Part shown: positions 8,574 to 18,276 of the stretch, in pieces
Layout of the letters: every line of letters starts with the position of its first letter
Position numbering within the stretch: position 1 is the first letter of the stretch
NCBI RefSeq assembly: GCF_963676275.1
Contig: NZ_OY781091.1
Location: forward strand, 4,008,775-4,072,774
Reading direction: 5' to 3'
DNA: 64,000 nucleotides
From: an uncultured Cohaesibacter sp.
GTDB lineage: Bacteria; Pseudomonadota; Alphaproteobacteria; Rhizobiales; Cohaesibacteraceae
Translations under genes and position numbers: made by a program
The notes under the pieces: generated by a model
What the model saw: the letters and a program-made list of their open reading frames with translations, nothing else
Databases searched by the model: none
What the model was told of the DNA's origin: nothing

Positions 8574-9770
8574 TCAGAATTTCAGGGCATTATCGACCTT
8601 GTTCAGCTTTCGCTCTTCAAAAGTCGCAAAATCCTGTTGCAGGGATGCGCTCTTGAACATGACGACACGAATGTCAAAGCCACCATCGATTTCCGCCACG
8701 TCGGCCTTATAGAAGACATCGCAGGTATCGACAGCCCCCTTCAGCCAGTCTGATGGCTCCGCATCGGGATTGTTGCGCGCTTCTTCGATCCGCTCGAGAA
8801 AAGTTTCGACATCGCTTATACGCGCCATTTTCAGCGCACAATTGGCATTGTCGCTGATGATCCTGTTCGGTGCCGCAATCAGTTCCGGATAGGCTTCAGC
8901 CAGCTTATTCTCGATGACGCTTTTTTCAACATCAACCATCAGCTCGGTATCGGAATCGAGCAGATAGATCGGCTGTCCTTCCTCTCGCAGCGAACGCCCG
9001 ATCGTGAAGCTTTTCTTCACGCCATTCTGTTCACTCGAGCAGGTAACGATCTCTCCGGCACCGGCGCAGTTGCCAAAGCCATTTTCTGCAAGGATACCGG
9101 CGGCATCATCATAATTGACACCAAGCGAGATGCCGGAGAAATTCGGCTCGCCCTTGGCAAAGCTCAGCTTGGTATTGGCGCCAGTCAGAGGTTTCAGGGG
9201 CTTCAGCGGCTTTTGTGATTTGGCATCGACGCTGGTCCCGCTCGTGGGGATCGCCTCTTCAATGACGGCAGCATTATCGGAAGCGCTTGCCTGACTGGAA
9301 CTGGAAGATACGGCTGAATTATCCTCGACAGGAGCCGACGACTGCTGCCGTGAGGCCTCAACCGTATCAAAATGCGCCTGTTCGAATTCAGGCGAAAACA
9401 GCACATCAAACTGATGATTGGTCAACCGGCCGGTTACCGGGAAACCGGCTTCATACTGGAAATCGGAAATCGCCGTGCGGGAACGCCGCCCCAAGACACC
9501 ATCCACATAACCGGCATTATAGCCCAGATAGTTCAGGCGGTGCTGAATATCCATATTATAGCGCACGGCTTCCGGCGTCTGATAGTAACGCGGCGGTGGC
9601 GGTGGTCTGCGAACCGGATGCGGATGAGCGGTAGCGCCCCCCAGCATGAAGCCCAATGTTCCGCCCACAAGGGCACCGGCGACAACATCGCCCCCACCGG
9701 CCAAGGCTGGGCCGGAGGCACTCGTTACGGCAAAGCCGAGCATCAGGGCAGCAATGAATTTCTTTTTCAT
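8574..9770 (-). CDS. Secreted protein: glycine zipper, PG-binding-like repeat, four-Cys domain (paralogue A)
   Basis: A 398-residue exported protein. Residues 1-24 are a signal peptide (KKKFIAALMLGFAVTSA), then a glycine-zipper-like GDVVAGALVGGTLGFMLGG. Residues about 75-130 form a peptidoglycan_binding_1-like repeat (QHRLNYLGYNAGYVDGVLGRR). A Ser/Ala/Gln-rich linker leads to a C-terminal domain of about 190 residues with conserved cysteines in FGNC, VTCS, NANC and VDTC contexts, probably disulphide-bonded in the periplasm. The last residues, KVDNALKF, are shared with the gene at 10126-11457. I recognise no function for the C-terminal domain. ATG at 9770 has GGAG eight bases upstream; the longer frame to 9860 lacks signal-peptide logic. 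Confidence 0.8.
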   Translation of the reverse strand: MKKKFIAALMLGFAVTSASGPALAGGGDVVAGALVGGTLGFMLGGATAHPHPVRRPPPPPRYYQTPEAVRYNMDIQHRLNYLGYNAGYVDGVLGRRSRTAISDFQYEAGFPVTGRLTNHQFDVLFSPEFEQAHFDTVEASRQQSSAPVEDNSAVSSSSSQASASDNAAVIEEAIPTSGTSVDAKSQKPLKPLKPLTGANTKLSFAKGEPNFSGISLGVNYDDAAGILAENGFGNCAGAGEIVTCSSEQNGVKKSFTIGRSLREEGQPIYLLDSDTELMVDVEKSVIENKLAEAYPELIAAPNRIISDNANCALKMARISDVETFLERIEEARNNPDAEPSDWLKGAVDTCDVFYKADVAEIDGGFDIRVVMFKSASLQQDFATFEERKLNKVDNALKF

Positions 9771-10002
9771 GGTCAATCTCCAGCCAACATCGTCGCCCCT
9801 CCCTGTCTGGAGGCACGCTCTATTCTGCAATTGCTCTGGGCGACATGTTAAAAGCAACAATGGGCATTATTATGGCATTGCCCATAAAAGAACCGCGTCC
9901 TTGCAAAAAGCAAAAGCAGGACGTCCGGCGCAAACGCTGGCAGCAAAATTGCCGTGCCCGAAGCAGAAGAAAGCAAGCTCCAAGCGTCAAGCATCAAGAC
10001 AG
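9771..10002. other. Leader of paralogue A with a 7-bp inverted repeat
   Basis: This stretch separates the two paralogous secreted-protein genes. It contains ATGGGCA / TGCCCAT arms at 9860-9866 and 9879-9885, about 90 bases upstream of the paralogue A start, which could be an operator or a leader hairpin. No gene is visible. Confidence 0.4.
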
Positions 10003-10046
10003 AAAAACCCGGCCAAGACATGACAGGACATGTCTGCACCGGGTTT
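10003..10046 (-). terminator. Hairpin terminator of paralogue B
   Basis: Nested arms AAAACCCGG / CCGGGTTTT with an inner AGACATG / CATGTCT stem. On the minus strand the hairpin is followed by TTTTTC, downstream of the gene at 10126-11457. Confidence 0.85.
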
Positions 10047-10125
10047 TCAAATGTCGCAAACCGAAATGGCGAAGGTGCGACAAAGGCGATCAACGCCTCT
10101 GCCCGACCACTTCGAACCGCCCATA

Positions 10126-11457
10126 TCAGAATTTCAGGGCATTATTGACCTTGTTGATATTCTGCTGGCCAAATCTGGCAATCTCGCCATCCAGATAGGA
10201 AGCGTCAAACATCACCACGCGCACGCGATATTGCTCGCCATCATGGTTGACATTGACCTTGTAGAAGGTATGGCAAACCGCAAGAGACTGTTCCAGCCAC
10301 TCATTGATCGGTTTTTCCTGCCCGCGAAGCTGCTCAAGCGCGCTGGCAAAGGCATCAATATTGTTCAGATCAGCCATATAGGCGGCGCATTCGGCACTGT
10401 TGCTCAGAATATGCTGGGGCGCTGCTGCAATCTCGGGATAGGCCTCGGCGATCTTTGCATCGATCACAGACTGATCAACATCGACCTTCAAAAGGGTTGT
10501 CCGGTCCATATAATAGACGGGGACATCGCCCTGTTGTAGCCCGCGCGCCAGCCGGATCGTCTCGCGCACCCCATTGCGCTGGGCCGCGCAGGAAATGAAT
10601 TCTTCCTGTCCCTGACAATTCTCATAGCCATTCTGCTCAAGTTTGGCCAAGCCGGAAGCAAAAGCCTCCCCCAGCTTGATGTCAAGGATAGCGGGCTGCC
10701 CGGACGCGAAAGAGAGATCGGTATTCTGCGTACTGATCGCAGAACCGCCCGCTCCTGCTCCCGGCATGGCACTATCGTTTGACACAGCCGGCATGCCGGT
10801 CACCGCCGCTGCCGTCCCCATTCCGGCGGAGCCGCCTGCCATCGGCTGACCGAATGATGCCGCCGGAGTGCCAAAGCTTGGCAACGTGCCGTTAAACTGG
10901 GCATTGGCTGGCGTTCCCACCTGCAACTGATTCACATTGGAACCACCAATGGCGGGAAATGCAGCCCCCGACGCCCCGGAACTTGTCATGCCATTGCTGA
11001 TAGCGGGAAAAGCTGCGCCTGCTCCGGGGATGACGGGCGCATTGCCCATCGCCTGCCCCTGACCGCTGGACAATTGATACAAAAGCGCGGTCTGGTCATT
11101 GGTCAACCGACCGGTAGGGGCCAGATCATTATCTCTCTGGAATGCGGAAATGGCCGCCCGAGACCGCCGCCCCATCACCCCGTCTGGGGTACCGGCATCA
11201 TAGCCGAGATCATTCAGCCGCTGCTGGATATCTCGATTATTCTCCCGCTGAACGTTATCGACAGGCCGGGAGGAAGAGGAAGAACTGTATTTCCGCTTGC
11301 TCTTTGCCTTGGCCTTGTTGGCACCGCTTGCGATCAGCCCGACAGCTCCGCCGACGATGGCTCCGGCCAGAAAATCTCCACTACCGGCATAAGCCGGTGC
11401 ACTCATGGGAGCGCATCCGAGCATATAGGCAGCGACAAGCAAAAGTCTCTTTTTCAT
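10126..11457 (-). CDS. Secreted protein: glycine zipper, PG-binding-like repeat, four-Cys domain (paralogue B)
   Basis: A 443-residue exported paralogue of the gene at 8574-9770 with the same order of parts: signal peptide (residues 1-24), glycine zipper GDFLAGAIVGGAVGLIASG, basic stretch, a peptidoglycan_binding_1-like repeat (QRLNDLGYDAGTPDGVMGRR) at about 78-125, a long Gly/Ala/Met/Pro-rich linker (about 130-250), and a C-terminal domain with cysteines in YENC, ISCA, SAEC and LAVC contexts ending in KVNNALKF. A cysteine near residue 15 in MLGC is a poor lipobox, so lipidation is uncertain. ATG at 11457 is preceded by GTG and by AAGGA. It starts 23 bases after the upstream gene, so the two are probably one operon. 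Confidence 0.8.
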   Translation of the reverse strand: MKKRLLLVAAYMLGCAPMSAPAYAGSGDFLAGAIVGGAVGLIASGANKAKAKSKRKYSSSSSSRPVDNVQRENNRDIQQRLNDLGYDAGTPDGVMGRRSRAAISAFQRDNDLAPTGRLTNDQTALLYQLSSGQGQAMGNAPVIPGAGAAFPAISNGMTSSGASGAAFPAIGGSNVNQLQVGTPANAQFNGTLPSFGTPAASFGQPMAGGSAGMGTAAAVTGMPAVSNDSAMPGAGAGGSAISTQNTDLSFASGQPAILDIKLGEAFASGLAKLEQNGYENCQGQEEFISCAAQRNGVRETIRLARGLQQGDVPVYYMDRTTLLKVDVDQSVIDAKIAEAYPEIAAAPQHILSNSAECAAYMADLNNIDAFASALEQLRGQEKPINEWLEQSLAVCHTFYKVNVNHDGEQYRVRVVMFDASYLDGEIARFGQQNINKVNNALKF

Positions 11458-11480
11458 CACACTGTCCTTCTAACGATCCA

Positions 11481-12494
11481 TCAGCGCTGCTGCTGAAATG
11501 ACAGGAGCCACTGGGCTGTTTCAACATCCCCCTTGGCTGCAAATTGGGAAACCATCACCTCGAGATGGGGGTGACTGCGCGCCAGTGCCGAAACCAGCTG
11601 CACACAGGCATTGGGGAAGGGTCTGTAATAGACGCGACCATCGGGATCCGGCTTGGCTGTAAGATTTTTGGCCCGAAAATTCTCGCGCAGATCCATCAAA
11701 TAGCTCAGATAGTCAAAGCTGGGCGCGAATTTCTGCGCCGTATGGGAAATGAAGGAACAGATCAGCTCGTCCCTGCGGCTCAGCGCCAGAGCATCCAGTT
11801 CAAATCTGTGATATCGGCCATAGTCATCTTCATTCACATTGCCGAGAGAAATGGCCAGCATATCCATGAAATGGAAGGAGGTGACAGACCCGGTATCCAG
11901 CGGCAACACGATTTTGCGCATGTCCGGATCAGCCAGCACGCTGGGATCATAAAGCTCGTCACCAAACACCATCCCGAGCGCAGTCAGTTGGTTGATGTTG
12001 GCCAGACTATACATCTTGCTGCCCAGACGATTGACGATCAGGAAAGGTGCGGGCACCTTATTCTCGTAAACCGCATTGAGATTGAGTCCCCGCTGGGCAT
12101 AAAACTGGAACAGCGCCACAGAGTGTCCTCTGGCGAGCTGATTGAGCAAATAGCAGGGCGTATCATATTTGTCGCTTCCCGGCCGACGACACATGAACTG
12201 GCGATTGAGGTCAATCGGTTTGAGGGCATTGAGATATTGAAATATCTGCGGCAGCGCCAGAACCTCATCATTCAACTTCTTGACGGCCATATGGAAATAG
12301 ATCTCCGAAGTGTCGAGATCTTCCTGCCGCACATATCCTTGCCGCAAATAGAAATTGGCCTGCGTGAAATTCTTCGTTTCCACAAAACTCGTAAAGGCGG
12401 CCAGATGCTCTGAAGAGGCGCTTGCTGAAAAAGACCATGAAATCAGTCCGAAAAACAACAACAAACCGGGCTTGAGACGTCGAAGGAAATTCAT
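11481..12494 (-). CDS. Secreted protein of unknown function
   Basis: A 337-residue protein with a basic start and a hydrophobic segment (about residues 9-25, cleavage near SASA), so probably periplasmic. The body is mostly helical, with FTQANFYLRQGYV near 45 and GLNLNAVYENKVPAPFLIVN near 135, which faintly recalls degenerate ankyrin-like helix pairs; I would not call it that. It has several cysteines. ATG at 12494 has TGGAG nine bases upstream. It is the first gene of an apparent two-gene operon with paralogue B, so the two products may work together in the envelope. No family recognised. Confidence 0.7.
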   Translation of the reverse strand: MNFLRRLKPGLLLFFGLISWSFSASASSEHLAAFTSFVETKNFTQANFYLRQGYVRQEDLDTSEIYFHMAVKKLNDEVLALPQIFQYLNALKPIDLNRQFMCRRPGSDKYDTPCYLLNQLARGHSVALFQFYAQRGLNLNAVYENKVPAPFLIVNRLGSKMYSLANINQLTALGMVFGDELYDPSVLADPDMRKIVLPLDTGSVTSFHFMDMLAISLGNVNEDDYGRYHRFELDALALSRRDELICSFISHTAQKFAPSFDYLSYLMDLRENFRAKNLTAKPDPDGRVYYRPFPNACVQLVSALARSHPHLEVMVSQFAAKGDVETAQWLLSFQQQR

Positions 12495-12568
12495 TCGAAC
12501 ACTCCAAGATTTTAAAAATGAAAAAAACAACTCCTGTTCGCTTATATCATCAATTTTCAGAAAGCATC

Positions 12569-12600
12569 AAAAAACCCGGAAGCATTGCTCCCGGGTTTTA
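12569..12600 (-). terminator. ilvD terminator
   Basis: AAAACCCGG / CCGGGTTTT arms around a GC-containing loop, followed on the minus strand by a T-run (TTTTTTG), 36 bases past the ilvD stop codon. Confidence 0.85.
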
Positions 12601-12635
12601 CACAACCAATGAAGGAAAAAACGCAAATTGCGTTA

Positions 12636-14489
12636 TCAATCCGTTCTTTTCAACCCGGTAAGGTCTCTTACGGCCCCCTTGTCGGCAGATGTTGCCATCA
12701 GGGCATAGGCCTGAAGTGAACGGGAGACGATGCGCTCGCGCGTCTCTGCCGGTTTCCAGCCCTCAGCACCCTTGCCATTCATCGCAGCGCGGCGCTCATC
12801 CAGCACCGCGTCGGAGACGGCGACATTCATCGAGCGGTTCGGGATGTCGATTTCAATGCGATCGCCCTCCTCGATCAGGCCAATCGCGCCACCTGCGGCA
12901 GCTTCTGGCGAAACATGACCGATGGACAGTCCCGAGGTACCGCCGGAGAAGCGGCCATCGGTGATCAAAGCGCATTCCTTGCCCAGTCCCATGGATTTGA
13001 GATAGGAGGTCGGATAGAGCATTTCCTGCATGCCCGGACCACCACGCGGCCCTTCATAGCGGATGATGACCACATCGCCAGACTGGATCTTGCCGCCGAT
13101 GATGCCTTTCACAGCCGCTTCCTGACTTTCAAAAATCCGGGCCGGACCGGAGAATTTCAGAATGCTTTCGTCCACGCCAGCGGTTTTGACGATACAGCCA
13201 TCCAGCGCGATATTGCCGAACAGAACCGCAAGGCCGCCATCCTGACTATAGGCATGTTCCTTGTCACGAATGCAGCCGTCGGCGCGATCCTTGTCCAGCT
13301 CCTTGTAGCGGCTGGCCTGCGAGAAGGCCTCGATGGAACGCACCCCGCCCGGAGCCGCCTTGTAGAGCGTTTCCACCTCGGCGCTTGGTGCGCGCATGAT
13401 GTCATAAAGCTCGATGGCATCGCCAAGGGTCTTCGTATGCACCGTGCCGCAATCCCGATTGAGAAGACCTGCCCGGTCCAGCTCGCCCAGAATGCCGAAG
13501 ATACCACCGGCGCGGTGGCAATTCTCGATGTGATATTTCTGCGTTGTCGGTGCCAGCTTGCACAGGTTCGGTACCTTGCGCGACAACCGGTCGATGTCGG
13601 CCATGGTGAAATCGACCTCGCCTTCCTGAGCAATCGCCAGGAGATGCAGAACCGTGTTGGTCGATCCGCCCATGGCGATATCCAGTGTCATGGCATTCTC
13701 GAAGGCACCGAAGGTGGCGATATTGCGCGGCAGGACGCTTTCATCCTCCTGCTTGTAATAGCGCTTGCACATCTCGACCGCCTTGCGGCCAGCTTCAAGA
13801 AACAGCTCCTTGCGGTCCGCATGGGTGGCAACGACGGTGCCATTGCCCGGCAATCCAAGCCCCAGCGCCTCGGCAAGACAGTTCATCGAGTTGGCCGTGA
13901 ACATGCCCGAGCAGGAACCACAGGTCGGACAGGCAGCTTCCTCAATCTGCGCCACGGTCTCGTCCGAGACCTGCGGATCGGCCCCCATAATCATGGCGTC
14001 GATCAGGTCAAGACCATGGTCCATACCCGGAATACGCCCCGCTTCCATCGGGCCACCGGAGACAAAGATTGCGGGAATATTGAGCCGCATGGCAGCCATC
14101 ATCATGCCCGGTGTGATCTTGTCGCAGTTGGAAATGCAGACCATGGCGTCGACGCAATGGGCATTGACCATATATTCAACCGAGTCGGCAATGATCTCGC
14201 GCGAAGGCAGCGAATAGAGCATGCCGTCATGGCCCATGGCGATGCCGTCATCAACGGCGATGGTATTCATTTCCTTGGCGATGCCGCCTGCCGCCTCGAT
14301 TTCGCGGGCCACCATCTGCCCCAGATCCTTCAGATGCACATGCCCGGGCACAAACTGGGTGAAGGAGTTGACCACCGCGATAATCGGCTTGCCAAAATCC
14401 TCATTGGCAACACCGGTCGCACGCCAGAGCGCACGGGCACCAGCCATATTGCGGCCATGGGTCGAAGTCTTGGAACGATAGTCAGGCAT
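12636..14489 (-). CDS. ilvD: Dihydroxy-acid dehydratase
   Basis: The enzyme dehydrates 2,3-dihydroxy-3-methylbutanoate and its homologue to the 2-keto acids that become valine, leucine and isoleucine. The 617-residue length matches E. coli IlvD (616). Iron-sulphur cysteines appear in [12 protein letters not shown] near residue 122 and [17 protein letters not shown] near 195, followed by a [13 protein letters not shown] loop near 270 and the C-terminal [15 protein letters not shown] signature. ATG at 14489 is chosen because GAAGGA lies seven bases upstream and the protein then begins [17 protein letters not shown], as in the family. It stands alone, with its own terminator; no other ilv gene is nearby. 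Confidence 0.97.
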   Translation of the reverse strand: MPDYRSKTSTHGRNMAGARALWRATGVANEDFGKPIIAVVNSFTQFVPGHVHLKDLGQMVAREIEAAGGIAKEMNTIAVDDGIAMGHDGMLYSLPSREIIADSVEYMVNAHCVDAMVCISNCDKITPGMMMAAMRLNIPAIFVSGGPMEAGRIPGMDHGLDLIDAMIMGADPQVSDETVAQIEEAACPTCGSCSGMFTANSMNCLAEALGLGLPGNGTVVATHADRKELFLEAGRKAVEMCKRYYKQEDESVLPRNIATFGAFENAMTLDIAMGGSTNTVLHLLAIAQEGEVDFTMADIDRLSRKVPNLCKLAPTTQKYHIENCHRAGGIFGILGELDRAGLLNRDCGTVHTKTLGDAIELYDIMRAPSAEVETLYKAAPGGVRSIEAFSQASRYKELDKDRADGCIRDKEHAYSQDGGLAVLFGNIALDGCIVKTAGVDESILKFSGPARIFESQEAAVKGIIGGKIQSGDVVIIRYEGPRGGPGMQEMLYPTSYLKSMGLGKECALITDGRFSGGTSGLSIGHVSPEAAAGGAIGLIEEGDRIEIDIPNRSMNVAVSDAVLDERRAAMNGKGAEGWKPAETRERIVSRSLQAYALMATSADKGAVRDLTGLKRTD

Positions 14490-14686
14490 TGTGAAGTCCT
14501 TCAGAGGAAAGGTTGACACTCGTCAGTCAAGCGAGATGAGTCAGCATGTGCGGGTCCTTGCGTCACAAGACCATGGCCAAGGACGCAATCGGTTGCCCCT
14601 TGTTTAAACCAAAGCAGAAAGCACTGACAATAGCATTTCTTTCAAAAACTGTATCATCTGCGCACAAATCGAAAAGAAAATTGCAT

Positions 14687-14720
14687 AAATACCGACAATC
14701 TGGAGGGATTGTCGGTATTT
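14687..14720 (-). terminator. Hairpin terminator of the trpB paralogue
   Basis: A perfect 13-bp inverted repeat (AAATACCGACAAT and its complement) around an 8-base loop, 25 bases past the stop codon of the minus-strand gene. The T-tract on the minus strand is short (GTATTTATG), so termination is likely but not textbook. Confidence 0.7.
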
Positions 14721-14744
14721 ACTTCTAGCATCGGAGATGGCGTC

Positions 14745-15956
14745 TCAAAGCTCGAAATTCTCGCCGAAACCGAAATTCTCCGTCACATAGTCAATGTCCT
14801 TGTCGCCACGACCGGACAAATTGACCAGAATGCTCTCGCCCGGATGCGCCTGCGCCATCTTCATGGCATAGGCCACAGCGTGGGAGCTTTCCAGCGCCGG
14901 AATGATGCCCTCATATTTGCTCAGCGCATAGAAGGCCTTGAGCGTTTCATCATCACTGGCGGTGCCATAATTGACCTTGCCGATGGTGTGCAAATAGGAA
15001 TGCTCCGGCCCGACACCGGGATAATCAAGCCCGGAAGCAATGGAATGAACCGGTGCCGGATCGCCATTCTCGTCGGTCAGGACAAGGCATTTGAAGCCGT
15101 GGATTTCTCCCGGATGCCCATAGGAAATCGTGGCCGCATGCTGCCCCAGTTCAGAGCCCTTGCCATGCGGCTCGACGCCATAAAGCTTGACCTCGTCATT
15201 ATCGAGGAAACCGGAAAACAGCCCCATGGCATTGGAGCCACCACCCACGCAGGCAACCACATGGTCAGGATCCAGCCCGGTCATGGCCTTGAACTGATCC
15301 CGCGCCTCGAAACCGACAACCGACTGGAAGTCGCGCACCATTTTCGGGAAGGGATGCGGCCCGACAACGGAGCCGATGGCATAAATGGCTTCGTCGGCCT
15401 GCTCCAGATAGGCCATGAAGGCGCTGTCCACTGCTTCCTTGAGGGTCTTGCCGCCAAAGGAAACGGGCACCACTTCGGCCCCGAGCAGCTTCATGCGGAT
15501 CACATTCGGATGCTCCTTGGCAATGTCCACTTCACCCATGTGAATTTCACATTCCATGCCGAAATAGGCCGCCGCCGTGGCCAGCGCCACCCCGTGCTGA
15601 CCGGCACCGGTTTCAGCGATCAGTTTCTTCTTGCCCATGAATTTGGCAAGCAGCGCTTCGCCCATGCAATGATTGAGCTTATGTGCGCCGGAATGGTTCA
15701 GATCCTCGCGCTTGAGGTAAATCTGCGCCCCGCCCATCTTCTCGGACAGATTCTTGGCATGCTGCACCGGTGTCGGGCGGCCCTGAAAATGTTCGCGAAT
15801 ATAGCGCAGCTCGGCAATGAACGAGCTGTCAACGGCAATGCGCTCATAGGCTTCCCCGATTGCCTTGAAATGAGGCACGAGCTGGGGCGGCAGAAATGCT
15901 CCGCCAAACTCGCCAAAATAGCCTTCCTTATTAGGAAATTGCTTCAAATATCCCAT
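14745..15956 (-). CDS. trpB: Stand-alone tryptophan synthase beta-chain paralogue
   Basis: A PLP enzyme of the TrpB family, 403 residues. TrpB joins indole and serine to make tryptophan, normally in complex with TrpA. Catalytic features are intact: the PLP lysine in GAHKLNH near 87, the catalytic Glu in AETGAGQHG near 110, phosphate loop GGGSNAMG near 235, [11 protein letters not shown] near 305 and SGRGDKD near 380. The sequence departs from ordinary TrpB in the region after the active-site Glu ([17 protein letters not shown]) and in [17 protein letters not shown], and no trpA or trpF is adjacent. I infer a paralogue that may act without TrpA, for example as an indole-salvage enzyme. ATG at 15956 begins [19 protein letters not shown]; the longer frame is implausible. 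Confidence 0.85.
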   Translation of the reverse strand: MGYLKQFPNKEGYFGEFGGAFLPPQLVPHFKAIGEAYERIAVDSSFIAELRYIREHFQGRPTPVQHAKNLSEKMGGAQIYLKREDLNHSGAHKLNHCMGEALLAKFMGKKKLIAETGAGQHGVALATAAAYFGMECEIHMGEVDIAKEHPNVIRMKLLGAEVVPVSFGGKTLKEAVDSAFMAYLEQADEAIYAIGSVVGPHPFPKMVRDFQSVVGFEARDQFKAMTGLDPDHVVACVGGGSNAMGLFSGFLDNDEVKLYGVEPHGKGSELGQHAATISYGHPGEIHGFKCLVLTDENGDPAPVHSIASGLDYPGVGPEHSYLHTIGKVNYGTASDDETLKAFYALSKYEGIIPALESSHAVAYAMKMAQAHPGESILVNLSGRGDKDIDYVTENFGFGENFEL

Positions 15957-16230
15957 AATATTTCTCCGACTGTTTTTATGGTATTTGCTTTTTTTGTGCC
16001 TCCACCCTACCCAATCGGAAGCGGTCTGGATAGCGCCAACTGCAACCGTCCAGTCGACAAATGGCCCCCCTGTACAGATGCAGCGAATATGATATGTGTT
16101 ATAAGCGAAATATTGCTTGCACTGGCAAAGGCTTTCCGCCATATGCAGGCTAACAAAGGTGCATAAGGCGCCACAGGAACCAAAGCCCGGGAACGGGCTG
16201 TTTTTTCATCAAGAGGACGGGCGATTGAGC
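15957..16230. promoter_or_regulatory. Divergent promoter region, trpB paralogue / speA
   Basis: About 270 bases between two divergently transcribed genes; both promoters must lie here. I saw no known riboswitch, no Trp-codon leader peptide and no strong hairpin. Confidence 0.4.
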
Positions 16231-18123
16231 ATGACCGAACAGGAGGCTCCCTGCGCAATTTACGGCATTGAACGCTGGGGCAATGACCGGTTCGAGGTAC
16301 TGGACAATGGCAACATTGGACTCATCACGGATCATGAATCTGGACCGGTGACAACCGATCTGACATCAATCTTGCATTCGCTGGAAGAACGCGGCATTGC
16401 ATCTCCCATTCTGCTGCGCGTTGCAAACAGCCTGAAGAGCCAGATCGACCGTATCAACGGCAGCTTTGCAAATGCGATCAAGGAACTGAACTACGACGCG
16501 AATTATCGCGGCGTATTTCCGGTCAAGGTCAATCAGCAGGCCCATGTGATCGAGAAAATCGTCGAATATGGCGCGCCGCATAATTTCGGCCTTGAAGTCG
16601 GCTCCAAACCTGAACTGATCATTGCCCTTGGCCAGCGCCTTTCCAAGGATGCGCTGCTGATCTGCAATGGCATCAAGGACAGCGAGTTCATCAATCTCGC
16701 CCTGCTCTCGCGCAAGCTTGGCTTCAACACGATCATCGTGCTGGAAAGCAAGTCCGAGCTTGATCTGGTGTTGTCTGAGTCCAAGAAGCTGAAGATCCGT
16801 CCGCAGCTGGGCATCCGCATCAAGCTGAACAACCGCATCACCGGCAACTGGGCCTCCTCTTCGGGCGACCGCTCCGCATTCGGCCTGTCCGCACCGGACG
16901 TGCTCCATGTCGTCGATCGTCTGAAGGCGGAAGGCTATCTTGATTGCCTGCAATTGCAGCATTTCCACCTCGGCAGCCAGGTGCCTGACATCATCGACGT
17001 GCGCCGCAGCGCAGCCGAAGCCTGCCGCTTCTTTGTCGAATTGCGCAAGGAAGGCGCGCCGCTCAACTATATCGATCTGGGCGGCGGTCTGGGTATCGAC
17101 TATACCGGCGAGCATAAATCCACCGAGAACTCCATCAACTACAGCACCGACGAATATTGCTATTCCATCGTCGAAGCCGTGAAAAACACGATGGATGATG
17201 CCAAACAGAAGCATCCCACGATCGTTACCGAGAGTGGCCGTGCCACTGTGGCCTACAGCTCCATGCTGCTCTTCAACATCATCGACGTCACCCACTATGA
17301 GGGCAACAATGTCGTTGAGGTAACCGAGGAAGACAATCGCTCCATTCGCGACATGCGCGATGTGGAAGGCTATCTTACGCCCTCGCGCCTGCAGGAATGT
17401 CTCAACGACGTGACCTTCTATCGCGACGAAGTGCGCCGCAATTTCGGTCGCGGCGAAGTGGGCCTGCGCGATCTGGCCAAGGCCGAGAAACTCTATCTCA
17501 GCCTGCTCGCCAAGATGCGCAAGGCGACGCAGTCCGACGAATGGATTTCCGATGACGTGCTGACGGCCCTCGAAGCAGCCGCCGACATCTACCACGCCAA
17601 CTTCTCGCTGTTCCAGTCGCTGCCCGATGTCTGGGCCATTGACCAGCTGCATCCGATCATTCCGATCCAGCGCCTCAATGAAGCCCCGACACGTCGGGCC
17701 ATCCTCAGCGACATCACCTGCGACAGCGACGGCAAGGTCGACAAATTCGTGCTTGCCGACGGCATTTCCCAGTCCCTGCCGGTTCACACCCTCTCCGAAG
17801 ACGAGCATTATTGCATGGCCGTCTTCTTTGTCGGTGCCTATCAGGAAACGCTGGGCGATCTGCATAATCTGTTCGGTGACACCAACGTGGCCACCATCGA
17901 GATCAAGCCAAACGGCGATTTCAACCTCATTCACGAAGTGGAAGGGGACACCATCTCCGAAGTGCTGAGCTATGTGGAATATAATCCCGTTGCCCTGTCC
18001 AACAGCTTCAAGCAGATGGTTGAGGAAGCCGTCTCCAACAAGAAGCTGACCGTCAAGGAACGCAAAGCCATGATGAATGCTTTCAAGGAAAGCATGAATG
18101 GCTATACCTATTTCGAACATTGA
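16231..18123 (+). CDS. speA: Biosynthetic arginine decarboxylase
   Basis: This PLP enzyme decarboxylates arginine to agmatine, the first step of polyamine synthesis. At 630 residues it is close to E. coli SpeA (658). The barrel domain carries the PLP lysine in GVFPVKVNQQ near residue 103 and FHLGSQ near 247; the C-terminal half has the catalytic-cysteine motif TCDSDG near 497. The start is either ATG at 16231 (13 bases after GAGGA) or TTG at 16225 (7 bases after it). The downstream order of dehydrogenase, decarboxylase and agmatinase places it at the head of a complete arginine-to-spermidine route. Confidence 0.95.
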   Translation: MTEQEAPCAIYGIERWGNDRFEVLDNGNIGLITDHESGPVTTDLTSILHSLEERGIASPILLRVANSLKSQIDRINGSFANAIKELNYDANYRGVFPVKVNQQAHVIEKIVEYGAPHNFGLEVGSKPELIIALGQRLSKDALLICNGIKDSEFINLALLSRKLGFNTIIVLESKSELDLVLSESKKLKIRPQLGIRIKLNNRITGNWASSSGDRSAFGLSAPDVLHVVDRLKAEGYLDCLQLQHFHLGSQVPDIIDVRRSAAEACRFFVELRKEGAPLNYIDLGGGLGIDYTGEHKSTENSINYSTDEYCYSIVEAVKNTMDDAKQKHPTIVTESGRATVAYSSMLLFNIIDVTHYEGNNVVEVTEEDNRSIRDMRDVEGYLTPSRLQECLNDVTFYRDEVRRNFGRGEVGLRDLAKAEKLYLSLLAKMRKATQSDEWISDDVLTALEAAADIYHANFSLFQSLPDVWAIDQLHPIIPIQRLNEAPTRRAILSDITCDSDGKVDKFVLADGISQSLPVHTLSEDEHYCMAVFFVGAYQETLGDLHNLFGDTNVATIEIKPNGDFNLIHEVEGDTISEVLSYVEYNPVALSNSFKQMVEEAVSNKKLTVKERKAMMNAFKESMNGYTYFEH

Positions 18124-18178
18124 TTAAGGCCGCCAGCAAGAGCGACTAAATATAATCCGAATTAACTGGCTGGAGCGT

Positions 18179-18204
18179 CAGGGATGTCAGCAATGATATC
18201 CCTG
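18179..18204 (+). terminator. Weak hairpin between speA and the carboxyspermidine dehydrogenase gene
   Basis: CAGGGAT / ATCCCTG arms with a 12-base loop, 55 bases past the speA stop. There is no T-tract, so it may be a transcript-processing or attenuator hairpin rather than a strong terminator. Confidence 0.4.
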
Positions 18205-18276
18205 GCCTATCCCCGGCATTCGTCATATCTGTCAATAAGGCAGGTTGCCCTCTGAAAAGAAGGACATTGAATTGAA

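Noticed and set aside
11400-11457. Lipoprotein signal in paralogue B (MLGC near residue 15)
   Set aside because: The residues before the cysteine do not fit a lipobox (Met-Leu-Gly), and an ordinary signal peptidase site follows at AYA; lipidation is not asserted.
12915-14516. A 533-codon plus-strand frame across ilvD
   Set aside because: It is the antisense of a gene with full iron-sulphur motifs; no motif or ribosome site supports it.
16366-18120. A 584-codon minus-strand frame across speA
   Set aside because: It mirrors the speA coding frame; speA has complete catalytic motifs. The antisense reading is rich in Gly, His, Asp and Val as expected from reversed GC-rich codons.
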